Below, in pieces: positions 26,501-35,446 of a DNA stretch of 54,339 nt. Each line of letters starts with the position of its first letter. Position 1 is the stretch's first letter. The translations under genes were made by a program, and so were the position numbers. This DNA comes from Bacteroidales bacterium (GTDB lineage: Bacteria > Bacteroidota > Bacteroidia > Bacteroidales > CG2-30-32-10), in NCBI GenBank assembly GCA_035353855.1, contig DAOQAK010000023.1, forward strand, positions 1-54,339, given 5' to 3'. Below the pieces are notes generated by a model, which had not been told where the DNA came from, made no database searches, and saw only the letters and a program-made list of their open reading frames with translations.

Positions 26501-27354
26501 CTGATAAAGACAAAAATGATTTAATTAAGGAATTACTCCATAATTATAATATCAAACTTAAAGATATTCTTGGACATTACAACCGCCAGAAATTCTCGGC
26601 TACTGTTGGTGATGATTTACCAAGTGGTATTGTACAACTTGCAAAAGTTTTTGTTGCTAAAAAACGAAAACTAAAAGTGGGCGATAAAATGGCTGGTCGT
26701 CACGGAAATAAAGGTATTGTTGCAAAAATTGTTCGCGACGAAGATATGCCTTTCCTTGAAGATGGCACACCTGTAGACATTGTTCTTAACCCTCTTGGCG
26801 TACCTTCGCGTATGAACCTTGGGCAGATTTATGAAACTGTTTTAGGTTGGGCAGGAAAGAAAATGGGTATACAGTTTTCTTCACCGATTTTTGATGGAGC
26901 CACAATTGAAGAAATCAATGAATATATGACCAAAGCAGGTTTACCCGAAAACGGAAAAGTATTCCTTTATGATGGTGGAACCGGCGAACGTTTCGATCAA
27001 TCAGCTACTGTTGGTGTAATATATATGATGAAACTGGGACATATGGTTGACGATAAAATGCATGCCCGTTCTATAGGCCCATACTCATTAATTACTCAGC
27101 AACCTCTTGGTGGTAAAGCACAATTTGGAGGACAGCGTTTTGGTGAAATGGAAGTTTGGGCACTCGAAGCATTCGGTGCAGCTAATATTCTTCAGGAAAT
27201 CTTAACAGTAAAATCCGATGATGTTGTTGGAAGAGCCAAAGCATACGAAGCAATTGTTAAGGGCGAAACCATGCCGACTCCTGGTGTTCCTGAATCATTC
27301 AATGTATTGGTTCACGAGTTAAGAGGACTTGGTTTGAATATCTCATTTGATTAA
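23545..27354 (+). CDS. rpoB: RNA polymerase beta subunit
   Basis: 1269 residues. The start is a TTG codon at 23545; the encoded KQRVNFAS and EYPDF-like start (FDYPDFLDIQLKSFQDF) match Bacteroidota RpoB termini, so little if anything is missing. The rifampicin-binding region is SQFMDQTNPLAEIT then NKRRLSALGPGG (about 473-497); the residue matching Escherichia coli His526 is Asn487. The active-site region DDLPSGIVQLAKVFVAKKRK and the C-terminal LVHELRGLGLNI are intact. A regulatory hairpin lies upstream. Confidence 0.98.
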   Translation: MAQKNIKQRVNFASTTNQFDYPDFLDIQLKSFQDFFQLETTSEDRKNEGLYKVFAENFPITDARNNFVLEFLDYYIDPPRYSIDECIERGLTYSVPLKAKLKLYCTDPEHEDFETIIQDVYLGTIPYMTPKGTFCINGAERVVVSQLHRSPGVFFGSSRHANGTPLYSARIIPFKGSWMEFATDINNVMYAYIDRKKKLPVTTLLRAIGFESDKSILEIFGLADEIKVSKTGLKKYVGQKLAARVLRSWVEDFVDEDTGEVVSIERTEVIIDRETVLTNEHIDLIVDAGVKSILVHKEESNYSDYAIIYNTLQKDTANSAKEAVEYIYRQLRNAEPPDEETARGIIEKLFFSDKRYDLGDVGRYRINKKLNRDASIDSKVLTKEDIILIIKFLIELVNSKAEVDDIDHLSNRRVRTVGEQLYAQFGVGLARMARTIRERMNVRDNEVFTPTDLINAKTLSSVINSFFGTNQLSQFMDQTNPLAEITNKRRLSALGPGGLSRERAGFEVRDVHYTHYGRLCTIETPEGPNIGLISSLCVYAKINQLGFIETPYRLVKEGKVELKEKPIYLSAEEEEMKVIAQANTPLLADGNFEEPKIKARYLADYPIVEPEKIDLMDIAPNQIASIAASLIPFLEHDDANRALMGSNMMRQAVPLLKPEVSIVGTGLEGTVARDSRVLINAEGEGVVEYVDANEIVIRYSRTDDEKLVSFDDDIKSYKLLKFSKTNQNTCLNLNPIVQKGDKVKKGQVICEGYATKNGQIALGRNLMVAFMPWKGYNFEDAIVINEKVVREDWFTSLHIDEYILEVRDTKRGIEELTNDIPNVSAEATKDLDENGLIRIGAEVVEGDILIGKITPKGETDPTPEEKLLRAIFGDKAGDVKDASLKAPPSLRGVVIDKKLFSRVIKDRKTKTKEKVLLSNLEDNFNKAEQELKTKLVDKLIILVSGKTSQGVHNNFKEVVIQRGAKFTQKMLMGIDYTSVNPNKWTTDKDKNDLIKELLHNYNIKLKDILGHYNRQKFSATVGDDLPSGIVQLAKVFVAKKRKLKVGDKMAGRHGNKGIVAKIVRDEDMPFLEDGTPVDIVLNPLGVPSRMNLGQIYETVLGWAGKKMGIQFSSPIFDGATIEEINEYMTKAGLPENGKVFLYDGGTGERFDQSATVGVIYMMKLGHMVDDKMHARSIGPYSLITQQPLGGKAQFGGQRFGEMEVWALEAFGAANILQEILTVKSDDVVGRAKAYEAIVKGETMPTPGVPESFNVLVHELRGLGLNISFD

Positions 27355-27420
27355 TTTCAAATTTAAACTTGAAATATAACAGTACAAATTTTTTCTTAGT
27401 TAAATATATCGATACAATAT

Positions 27421-30400
27421 ATGGCCTTCAGAAAAGAGAACAATGTAAAGAGCATCTTCAATAAGATAACGATAAGTTTGGCTTCACCTGAAGCAATACT
27501 TGAACGTTCCAGCGGAGAAGTGCTTAAGCCTGAAACCATCAATTACCGTACATACAAGCCCGAACGCGATGGATTGTTTTGCGAAAGAATATTCGGACCG
27601 GTGAAAGATTGGGAATGTCATTGCGGCAAGTACAAAAGAATACGTTACAAAGGTATTGTTTGCGACCGCTGCGGTGTTGAAGTTACCGAAAAAAAAGTAA
27701 GAAGAGAAAGAATGGGGCATATACAGCTTACAGTTCCTGTGGCTCATATATGGTTTTTCCGTTCATTGCCGAATAAAATTGGCTATCTTCTGGGATTGCC
27801 TACTAAAAAGCTTGATACCATTATTTATTACGAAAGATATGTTGTGATAAATCCGGGTGTAAAACAGGTTGATGGTGTTAATTATCTTGATTTTCTTACA
27901 GAAGAAGAATATTTCAATATTCTGGAAACTCTTCCTAAAGAAAATCAAATGCTCGACGATGACGATCCAAATAAATTCATTGCAAAAATGGGTGCCGATG
28001 CGTTACATGATCTATTATCAAAATTGGATTTAGATCAGCTTTCATACGATTTGCGTCATAAAGCAAATAATGAAACATCACAGCAAAGAAAACAGGAAGC
28101 TTTAAAAAGATTGCAGGTTGTTGAATCTTTCCGCGATGGAAACAAACGCCTTGAAAACAGACCTGAGTGGATGATTGTTAAAGTAGTTCCAGTTATTCCG
28201 CCTGAACTTCGTCCTCTTGTTCCTCTTGATGGTGGTCGTTTTGCTACATCTGATTTAAATGATTTATACAGAAGAGTTATTATTCGTAATAACCGTTTAA
28301 AAAGATTAGTTGAAATTAAAGCTCCCGATGTTATCCTTCGCAACGAAAAGCGTATGTTACAGGAAGCTGTTGATTCATTATTCGATAATTCAAGAAAAGT
28401 AAATGCAGTAAAAACCGAATCGAACCGTGCTTTAAAATCATTAAGCGATAGTCTTAAAGGTAAACAGGGGCGTTTCCGTCAGAACTTACTTGGTAAACGT
28501 GTTGATTATTCTGCACGTTCGGTAATTGTTGTAGGTCCTGAACTTAAGCTGCACGAATGCGGTATTCCAAAAGACATGGCTTCTGAATTATTCAAGCCAT
28601 TCATTATCCGCAAAATGTTGGAGAGAGGTATTGTAAAAACCGTTAAATCAGCAAAGAAAATAGTTGACCGCAAGGATCCTGTTGTTTGGGATATTCTTGA
28701 AAATGTTTTAAAAGGTCACCCTATATTACTGAACCGTGCGCCTACACTGCACCGTTTAGGTATCCAGGCTTTCCAGCCTAAATTGATCGAAGGTAAAGCT
28801 ATTCAGTTACACCCGCTTGTTTGTACCGCATTCAACGCCGACTTCGACGGTGACCAGATGGCTGTTCACGTTCCACTTGGTCATGCTGCGATACTTGAAG
28901 CACAAATGCTGATGCTGGCTTCGCATAATATTCTGAACCCTGCTAACGGAGCGCCTATTGCTGTTCCTTCGCAGGATATGGTACTGGGTCTTTATTATAT
29001 GACCAAAGGCCGCAAGAGCAATAATGATCATATTGTTCATGGTGAAGGAATGAAATTCTATTCTCCTGAAGAAGTTATTATCGCGTATAATGAGAAGAAA
29101 GTTGACCTTCATGCTTTTATTAAAGTAAGAACAGAAGATAAAGGCGAGATAAAAATAATTGAAACTACTGTTGGGCGCGTTCTTTTCAATCTTGTTGTTC
29201 CTAAAGAATATGGTTATATCAATGAACTTTTAACGAAGAAATCGTTAAGAGATATCATTGGTGACATATTGAAGAAGACAGGTATTAAAGCTACGGCAAA
29301 ATTTCTTGATGATATTAAAGATCTTGGGTTTAAGATGGCATTCAAAGGTTGTTTATCATTTAAACTCAGCGATGTTGTAATTCCTGATGTAAAAGAACAA
29401 TTCATTAAACAAGCCAATGGTGAAGTGGATGAAGTAATGAATAATTACGGAATGGGATTCATTACAAACAATGAGCGTTATAACCAGATTATTGATATCT
29501 GGACACATACCAATTCTAAGATTACTCAATCCCTGATGGATCGTTTATCGAAAGATCATAGTGGATTCAACCCTGTTTATATGATGCTTGATTCTGGTGC
29601 CCGTGGTTCCAAAGAACAGATTCGTCAGTTGTGCGGAATGAGAGGTTTGATGGCTAAGCCACAAAAATCAGGCGCTACAGGTGGTGAAATTATTGAGAAT
29701 CCTATTATCTCTAACTTTAAAGAAGGCCTTTCTATTCTTGAGTACTTTATCTCAACACACGGTGCACGTAAAGGTCTTGCCGATACTGCTCTTAAAACAG
29801 CTGATGCCGGTTATTTAACACGTCGTTTGGTTGATGTGGCTCAGGATATTGTTATTAACGAGGAAGATTGCGGAACATTGCGCGGATTAACTACAAGCGC
29901 TTTGAAAAACAATGAAGAAGTTGTTGAAAGTTTATACGACAGAATTCTTGGTCGTACTACCTTACACGATATTTATCATCCATTCACCGGTAAACTGATT
30001 ATAGCAGCCGGACAAGAACTTACAGAAGATGTATGTTCAGAAATTAAAGATTCTCCTATTGAATCAGTTGATATTCGTTCCGTGTTAACCTGTGAATCGA
30101 AACATGGCGTTTGTGCAAAATGTTACGGACGTAACCTGGCTACAGGTTATATGGTGCAGAAAGGCGAAGCCGTTGGAGTTATTGCAGCACAATCAATCGG
30201 TGAACCGGGAACACAGCTTACTCTTCGTACATTCCATGTCGGTGGTGTGGCTGGTGTTAATATTGCTTCTTCATCAAGCGTTGAAGCAAAATTCGATGGA
30301 ATCGTTGAATTTGAAGAGTTACGTTATATTGAATATGAAGCATCAAAAAGCGAAAAAGGTAACGAACCTGAAAAATATGATATCGTTATAGGTCGTTCCG

Positions 30401-31719
30401 CTGAAATGAGGATTGTTGATAAGAATACAAAAATTATTCTTACCAATAGTCAGATTCCTTATGGCGCAAGATTATTCTTTAAAAACGGTGATGTTGTTAA
30501 AAAAGGCGATTTGATTTGCGACTGGGACCCATTCAATGCAGTTATACTTTCTGAACATTCAGGAAAAGCAGCATTTGAAAATATCATTGAAAATATGACA
30601 TTCCATGTTGAATCGGATGAACAAACCGGTTACCATGAAAAAGTTATTATCGAAAGCCGCGATAAGAGCAGGAATCCTGCTATTAATATTGTTGATTCTA
30701 CAAAAGAGATTATCAAGACATACGATTTACCTGTAGGAGCACATATCATTGTCAGCGATCACGATAAAATTAAAGCTGGAGATATACTTGTGAAAATCCC
30801 GAGAAATGTTGGGAAAGCAGGCGATATCACAGGCGGACTTCCACGTGTTACTGAATTATTTGAAGCACGTAATCCTTCTGACCCGGCTATTGTTTCCGAA
30901 ATTGATGGTGTAGTTTCATTCTCTAAAAAAATTAAAAGAGGAAATCGTGAGGTTATCATCACATCGAAAACAGGAGAAGAAAAACGTTACCTGGTTCCAT
31001 TATCAAAACAAATACTTGCACAGGAAAATGACTATATAAAAGCAGGTACTCCTTTATCTGATGGCGCTATTACACCTTCCGATATTCTGGCAATTAAAGG
31101 ACCTACAAAGGTTCAGGAATATTTAGTGAACGAAGTACAGGAAGTTTATCGTTTACAGGGTGTGAAAATTAACGACAAGCATTTTGAAGTTATTGTTCGC
31201 CAGATGATGCGTAAGGTTGAAATTGTTGACCCAGGCGATACTAAATTCCTTGAAGGAGAAATTGTAAATAAAATTGATTTCTTTGAAGAAAACGATTGGA
31301 TATTTGGGAAAAAAGTTGTTGTTGAAACCGGCGAATCACCAAACCTGAAACAAGGACAAATTATTACTGCACGTAAATTACGCGATGAAAATTCATTGCT
31401 GAAACGTAAAGATAAGAAACTTGTTGAAGCACGCGATGCTATTCCCGCAACATCCAGCCAGATATTACAGGGTATTACCAGGGCTTCATTGCAGACCAAG
31501 AGTTGGTTATCAGCTGCATCATTCCAGGAAACTACCAAGGTGCTTACTGAAGCTGCCGTTAGTGCAAAAGATGATGATTTGGCAGGCTTGAAAGAGAACG
31601 TTCTTGTAGGTCATTTAATTCCTGCCGGAACAGGATGCCGTGATTATGATAACATAGTTGTAGGTTCAATGGAAGAATATCAAAGCTTGTTAGCATCAAA
31701 GGAAGCAGTTGCTGAATAA
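27421..31719 (+). CDS. rpoC: RNA polymerase beta' subunit
   Basis: 1432 residues. The N-terminal zinc site is CHCGKYKRIRYKGIVCDRCG, the catalytic Mg-binding motif is NADFDGDQM (about 475-483), and the second zinc cluster CESKHGVCAKCYG lies near 892. It ends in an acidic-basic tail typical of Bacteroidota. It starts 66 bases after rpoB and is the last polymerase gene of the operon. Confidence 0.98.
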   Translation: MAFRKENNVKSIFNKITISLASPEAILERSSGEVLKPETINYRTYKPERDGLFCERIFGPVKDWECHCGKYKRIRYKGIVCDRCGVEVTEKKVRRERMGHIQLTVPVAHIWFFRSLPNKIGYLLGLPTKKLDTIIYYERYVVINPGVKQVDGVNYLDFLTEEEYFNILETLPKENQMLDDDDPNKFIAKMGADALHDLLSKLDLDQLSYDLRHKANNETSQQRKQEALKRLQVVESFRDGNKRLENRPEWMIVKVVPVIPPELRPLVPLDGGRFATSDLNDLYRRVIIRNNRLKRLVEIKAPDVILRNEKRMLQEAVDSLFDNSRKVNAVKTESNRALKSLSDSLKGKQGRFRQNLLGKRVDYSARSVIVVGPELKLHECGIPKDMASELFKPFIIRKMLERGIVKTVKSAKKIVDRKDPVVWDILENVLKGHPILLNRAPTLHRLGIQAFQPKLIEGKAIQLHPLVCTAFNADFDGDQMAVHVPLGHAAILEAQMLMLASHNILNPANGAPIAVPSQDMVLGLYYMTKGRKSNNDHIVHGEGMKFYSPEEVIIAYNEKKVDLHAFIKVRTEDKGEIKIIETTVGRVLFNLVVPKEYGYINELLTKKSLRDIIGDILKKTGIKATAKFLDDIKDLGFKMAFKGCLSFKLSDVVIPDVKEQFIKQANGEVDEVMNNYGMGFITNNERYNQIIDIWTHTNSKITQSLMDRLSKDHSGFNPVYMMLDSGARGSKEQIRQLCGMRGLMAKPQKSGATGGEIIENPIISNFKEGLSILEYFISTHGARKGLADTALKTADAGYLTRRLVDVAQDIVINEEDCGTLRGLTTSALKNNEEVVESLYDRILGRTTLHDIYHPFTGKLIIAAGQELTEDVCSEIKDSPIESVDIRSVLTCESKHGVCAKCYGRNLATGYMVQKGEAVGVIAAQSIGEPGTQLTLRTFHVGGVAGVNIASSSSVEAKFDGIVEFEELRYIEYEASKSEKGNEPEKYDIVIGRSAEMRIVDKNTKIILTNSQIPYGARLFFKNGDVVKKGDLICDWDPFNAVILSEHSGKAAFENIIENMTFHVESDEQTGYHEKVIIESRDKSRNPAINIVDSTKEIIKTYDLPVGAHIIVSDHDKIKAGDILVKIPRNVGKAGDITGGLPRVTELFEARNPSDPAIVSEIDGVVSFSKKIKRGNREVIITSKTGEEKRYLVPLSKQILAQENDYIKAGTPLSDGAITPSDILAIKGPTKVQEYLVNEVQEVYRLQGVKINDKHFEVIVRQMMRKVEIVDPGDTKFLEGEIVNKIDFFEENDWIFGKKVVVETGESPNLKQGQIITARKLRDENSLLKRKDKKLVEARDAIPATSSQILQGITRASLQTKSWLSAASFQETTKVLTEAAVSAKDDDLAGLKENVLVGHLIPAGTGCRDYDNIVVGSMEEYQSLLASKEAVAE

Positions 31720-31780
31720 TAGTTTAGAATGCGAATCGTAAACCTGATCCGTCATGGCGGACTAAAATCTAAAATTGAAA

Positions 31781-32095
31781 ATGGCAGACGAACAAAACGT
31801 AAATAACCAGGTGAACATCGAGCTACCCGAAGATGTAGCAGATGGAATATATTCAAACCTGGCAATAATCACGCATTCCAATTCTGAGTTTGTAATTGAT
31901 TTCATAAAAATGCTTCCGGGAATTCCAAAAGCAAAAGTGAAATCACGTATTATTCTTACGCCTCAGCATGCAAAACGATTGCTTACTGCTTTAAAAGAAA
32001 ATATTGCCAAATACGAAGCGGCACATGGCGCTATCAAAGTAACTGATATTACTTCATTTCCGATGAATTTCGGTGGTCCGTTACCTGAGGCATAA
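31781..32095 (+). CDS. DUF3467 domain protein
   Basis: 104 residues. ATG at 31781 is preferred over a TTG two codons earlier. The family is recognised from YSNLAIITHSNSEFVIDFIK and PQHAKRLLTALKENI. Its place right after rpoC is conserved in Bacteroidota, and it likely shares the rpoBC transcript. The function is unknown; some relatives are encoded with gas vesicle or cyclic-nucleotide genes, none of which occur here. Confidence 0.88.
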   Translation: MADEQNVNNQVNIELPEDVADGIYSNLAIITHSNSEFVIDFIKMLPGIPKAKVKSRIILTPQHAKRLLTALKENIAKYEAAHGAIKVTDITSFPMNFGGPLPEA

Positions 32096-32120
32096 AAAGA
32101 AAAATTTCATATAGAATTAT

Positions 32121-32153
32121 AAAAGCTGTTTCTGTTTAGGAACAGCTTTTTTT
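32121..32153 (+). terminator. Terminator of the rpoBC-DUF3467 operon
   Basis: AAAGCTGTT pairs with AACAGCTTT around a loop of about 10 nt, followed by seven to eight T. Confidence 0.88.
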
Positions 32154-32208
32154 ATTCGTTAACTTGTTTAAACTTGCCGTTAACTTATTCAATAGAACCC
32201 AAAACTGG

Positions 32209-32364
32209 CAGGGCAAACGCATCTAAATTAATACAAATACTATGAAGTTCAACTGTTTATAAAAATACATAATTCAAATATTTTTAATTTTTGATTAAAT
32301 TTTTAAAAATGATTTCAGTGTTTTCAATGGTTGTAGAAGCTAAAATTTAGATGCGTTTGCCCTG
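32209..32364. mobile_element. ISAs1-related MITE with 10-bp target duplication
   Basis: 156 bp. The ends CAGGGCAAACGCATCTAAATT and their perfect reverse complement flank an AT-rich, non-coding interior. CCAAAACTGG occurs immediately on both sides (32199-32208 and 32365-32374), a perfect 10-bp target duplication. The tip differs in one base from the end of the ISAs1 element 92 bp away (CAGGGCGAACGCAT), so that family's transposase is the likely mover. Confidence 0.93.
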
Positions 32365-32455
32365 CCAAAACTGGTTAGTAGTTTTATTTGATTTTTTTAT
32401 AGGTTTATCTTTACTATGATAAAATTGATATAAAAAAATTATTATTATAAAATAT

Positions 32456-33663
32456 CAGGGCGAACGCATTTTAATTTTTCAAGATTTTTAAAAGGAAATC
32501 ATTATCCCAAGCAGCATCAAGTCTTTTGCCCCTTACACTACGTTTCTTTGATTTATCTTGTTTGACCAAAGTAAGAGCGACTCTATTGATAATTGAAAAG
32601 TTTTCAATAGCATTAACATTATGTTTCATGCTCCTATCCTCTCCAAAAGAAACATCTAAAACCCAATGCAAGGAATTTTCTATTCCCCAGTGTTTTCTTA
32701 TAGCTTCTCCCATTTTTTTTGCGTCAGGTTGTAGGCTGCTTATATAAAATCTGGTCTCTGTTTCTATTTTACTATTGGATTTAATTGTTCTTTGCGCTTC
32801 TACTTTTATTATTGATTTCATATCCTTCCATTTTTGAGTACATGAGATATGTGAAAGATCAGTGTATACATAACATTTTCGCTGTTCAATCCGTCCATGC
32901 CCAAAATCATTTTCCTCAAATTGGTCAATCGGTTTTGTAAATCTGACAACATCTGGAATGCCTTCTTCTAATGTACCCTGATTACCTTTAACGGCCAATA
33001 TATAATCAGCTCCTTTCCTCTTAATTTTTTCTGCTATTTCTGTCTGGCATCCCATTGCATCTATTGTAACAATGCAGCCGTTGAGTTCAAGAACTTCCAA
33101 AAGTTTTGGTATTGCTGTTATCTCGTTTGATTTTTCATCCGTTTTTACCTGGCCCAATAGCATATGATTGTTGCTTGACCAGGCACTAACCATGTGTACA
33201 AAGGATTTAGAACCCTTATTTCTGGAACCTCTTATGGTTTTACCGTCGATACTGACAATTTCTCCTTCTGTTATTTTTGCTATTGACTTTACCCAATTTA
33301 TAAATGCTTCTTCAAGCTGTTTGGGATCCAATAAACTAAAGAGCCTATTAAATGTATCGTGAGAAGGAATGCCGTTGGGCAATTTCAAAAACTTTCGTAA
33401 CCATGACTCTTTCGCTATTCCATAGTTCTCTATATCATTCCATGTCTCAGAACCACATATCACTGCTGCTATCGTGATGAAAATTATGTCCTCTAATAGA
33501 TGTTCCTTACACCTTTCTATTCGGGGATCTTTTATTTCTGTAAAAAAATTAATTGGTGCTTCCATTTTTTCCTGAAAGCAACTAATTTTTTTATTCCATA
33601 CGACAAATTAATATGGGTAGTTTTCAATATCGCCCTGTTTGTAATTATAATGCGTTCGCCCTG
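32456..33663 (-). mobile_element. Insertion sequence, ISAs1 family
   Basis: 1208 bp with inverted ends CAGGGCGAACGCATTTTAATT and, on the other strand, CAGGGCGAACGCATTATAATT (20 of 21 matching). It carries one transposase gene. The flanks (left ...AAAATAT, right AGGACACTCG...) show no target duplication, so DNA next to one end was probably lost or rearranged after insertion. Confidence 0.93.
32471..33565 (-). CDS. ISAs1 family transposase
   Basis: 364 residues, complete for this family of DDE transposases. An N-terminal helical domain (DPRIERCKEHLLEDIIFI, DUF4277/DDE_Tnp_1-associated type) precedes the catalytic core. Visible acidic residues are Asp in SIDGKTIRGS, Asp in VTIDAMGCQ and Glu in RKHWGIENSLHWVLDV. 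No frameshift or stop is present, so it may be active. Start and stop lie well inside the inverted ends. Confidence 0.95.
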   Translation of the reverse strand: MEAPINFFTEIKDPRIERCKEHLLEDIIFITIAAVICGSETWNDIENYGIAKESWLRKFLKLPNGIPSHDTFNRLFSLLDPKQLEEAFINWVKSIAKITEGEIVSIDGKTIRGSRNKGSKSFVHMVSAWSSNNHMLLGQVKTDEKSNEITAIPKLLEVLELNGCIVTIDAMGCQTEIAEKIKRKGADYILAVKGNQGTLEEGIPDVVRFTKPIDQFEENDFGHGRIEQRKCYVYTDLSHISCTQKWKDMKSIIKVEAQRTIKSNSKIETETRFYISSLQPDAKKMGEAIRKHWGIENSLHWVLDVSFGEDRSMKHNVNAIENFSIINRVALTLVKQDKSKKRSVRGKRLDAAWDNDFLLKILKN

Positions 33664-33665
33664 AG

Positions 33666-33791
33666 GACACTCGTCTTGCCCTTGACATTTTCGGAAATAC
33701 GGCTACCTTTGCTTCTCGGAAGATGAAGGACGATTTAAACGAAAATGTTCTAAACTCTTTTAAAAAAAATGTCCAACTTATAGGGGGTTAA
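33666..33791 (+). pseudogene. Coding remnant right of the ISAs1 element
   Basis: An open frame starts at the IS edge and reads DTRLALDIFGNTATFASRK..., ending LIGG at a TAA. It has no start codon and no counterpart on the left of the IS. DIFGNTATFASR faintly recalls the DxxGxxVNxASR motif of class III nucleotide cyclases, but the piece is too short to be sure. Confidence 0.35.
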
Positions 33792-33874
33792 GACACTTTT
33801 TCAATAAGTACGACTATTTTCAATACGGTACATACAATTATTATGGTTATAGTAATCCTTATTCGCTATGGTAA
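33764..33874 (+). pseudogene. C-terminal remnant of a larger protein, possibly a toxin tail
   Basis: A frame with no start codon that ends in a Tyr-rich tail (YFQYGTYNYYGYSNPYSLW) and stops at 33872-33874. Its last 7 nt overlap the start of the next lipoprotein gene as ATGGTAA. The same 7-nt overlap joins the Rhs protein at 39444-40520 to its downstream lipoprotein gene, which suggests this is the end of a lost Rhs-type toxin. Confidence 0.4.
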
Positions 33875-34563
33875 CAGGTTTAAAATTGTTTATATTGAGT
33901 TTTGGAGTGCTTTTTTATTCTTGTGCTGGTATTGTTCCCATAAGAGTTAAAAAGAATTTTACACTTTGCTATGACTCAAATGCTAATAATAACCATTCAA
34001 AAATTCAAATGAATGGTTATTATATGTTTATTAATAATTATCGATACACATACGATTATAATGGAAAATTAACCGATACAGTTCCCTGTAATCCTACTTA
34101 TCATAGAATAATATTTTTTAAGGATGGTATAGTTGTTAAAGGACAATTTGGAGGGTTAAAATGTGCCAATTGTGATACTGAAACAACAAATCAGTTTTTA
34201 AAAATGGTATCGCAGAACAAACAACCTGAAACATCTGTTTTCTATGGATATAATTGGGGCGTATATAAAGTTATTGGTGATACAATAAAAATGCAAACTG
34301 TAAATTCTCAAACATGGCCTAATCCATATTGGTACTTATTTGAGAATTGGTATTTAATAAATAATGATAGTTCCCTATCTCCAATTTATAGTAAGAATTT
34401 GATTGATGACAAAGAAATAAGAGGAGATGCTGAAATACCTAAAACATATAAATTTATTGAAACCAATTTACAGTTACCATCGGATACCTGGTTAAAAAAG
34501 GAGAAATGGTTTTGGTGTAATAAAGAAGATTGGAAAATATATATAAAAAATAAAAATAAATAA
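33868..34563 (+). CDS. Hypothetical lipoprotein, candidate immunity protein
   Basis: 231 residues. The signal ends in LFYSC (Cys at about 19), so it is a lipoprotein. The rest is soluble and aromatic-rich (PNPYWYLFENWYL). No known family recognised. It overlaps the end of an upstream remnant by 7 nt, the arrangement seen for a probable toxin/immunity pair at 40514. That position, not its sequence, is the reason for the immunity suggestion. The region is clearly more AT-rich than the core genes. Confidence 0.6.
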   Translation: MVTGLKLFILSFGVLFYSCAGIVPIRVKKNFTLCYDSNANNNHSKIQMNGYYMFINNYRYTYDYNGKLTDTVPCNPTYHRIIFFKDGIVVKGQFGGLKCANCDTETTNQFLKMVSQNKQPETSVFYGYNWGVYKVIGDTIKMQTVNSQTWPNPYWYLFENWYLINNDSSLSPIYSKNLIDDKEIRGDAEIPKTYKFIETNLQLPSDTWLKKEKWFWCNKEDWKIYIKNKNK

Positions 34564-34619
34564 CTTTGTGAAAATATATGATTTAGAACTTTTAAAAAAA
34601 TGTATTAAACCTAAAAAAA

Positions 34620-34781
34620 ATGATTAAAAGACTTGGAATAAAATATAATATTTGGCTAATCCTGATATTTATAAGTATTCAATCTTCCTCACAAAACATA
34701 TTCACAAAAAAAGGTATATGGGAAATAATCCTTGGTATGTATTTAGTGCAAATTATCTTGAATGTCAAAATAGAATATTAA
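34620..34781 (+). pseudogene. Truncated copy of the exported protein gene at 35447
   Basis: Encodes about 53 residues. After a signal peptide, SQNIFTKKGIWEI matches SQNIYTKKGIWEI of the gene 800 bases downstream, and then the similarity stops. Another frame directly after the break point is open for about 23 codons (NNPWYVFSANYLECQ), so the DNA looks like a junction of two broken genes. Confidence 0.6.
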
Positions 34782-34801
34782 ATTATAATCCTTAAAAACA
34801 A

Positions 34802-35377
34802 ATGAAAATAAAATTAAATTTTTATATAAAAAAAAAGCTAGGTTTACTTATAATATTCATAGCTTTAATATTTAATTTAAAAGCCCAAGATAGTACAAAT
34901 ATTTTTATTAAAATTAACGCCCCTGCAAAAATTAAAAAAAGTGGTATAGTAAAAGTAGAGTTATTTTTAAATAATAATAGCGATAGTACAATTTGTTTAA
35001 TGAAACAAAAAATCATTCAGACAAATTTATATAGCTTGAACCTAGATAAAAACTTATCAAAATGGCAATTGATATTAATGAAAGATGATTCTATCTTAGA
35101 ATGTTCTTATTCGCTTGGATTTTATGATGAAGTTCAAAATAAAAATTGGAAATATTTTAATAAGGAAGAATCATTTTGTGTAAATGCTCATTCAACATAT
35201 GTTTTTAAATCTTACCTCTATATATTTCCCATAAAAAGATTTATTCGAAATGAAAAGTATAAGGTAAAAATCTATTATCCGTCAAAAGCAATTAGTTACC
35301 CTAATAAAAATATATTTATTTCAAATAATGATATTGAAACTTCAACTTATTTTGAGTTTATTTATACAGGAAAATAA
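34802..35377 (+). CDS. Exported hypothetical protein
   Basis: 191 residues. A signal peptide (about 12-28, LGLLIIFIALIFNLKAQ) precedes a soluble domain with beta-rich patterns (IFIKINAPAKIKKSGIVKVELFLNNN), possibly an immunoglobulin-like fold. No family recognised. It lies in the AT-rich accessory segment, on the same strand as its neighbours. Confidence 0.55.
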   Translation: MKIKLNFYIKKKLGLLIIFIALIFNLKAQDSTNIFIKINAPAKIKKSGIVKVELFLNNNSDSTICLMKQKIIQTNLYSLNLDKNLSKWQLILMKDDSILECSYSLGFYDEVQNKNWKYFNKEESFCVNAHSTYVFKSYLYIFPIKRFIRNEKYKVKIYYPSKAISYPNKNIFISNNDIETSTYFEFIYTGK

Positions 35378-35446
35378 ATCACTATTACAAAGGTCAAGCA
35401 TATTTTTAAAAAATTACAAAAGTGTTCATCAATTAGTAATTTATTT

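Larger units (their letters stand above)
32096..32470. other. Gene-free stretch left of the ISAs1 element
   Basis: It holds the operon terminator, the 156-bp MITE and about 80 bp of very AT-rich sequence with no coding frame before the left end of the insertion sequence. Confidence 0.7.
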
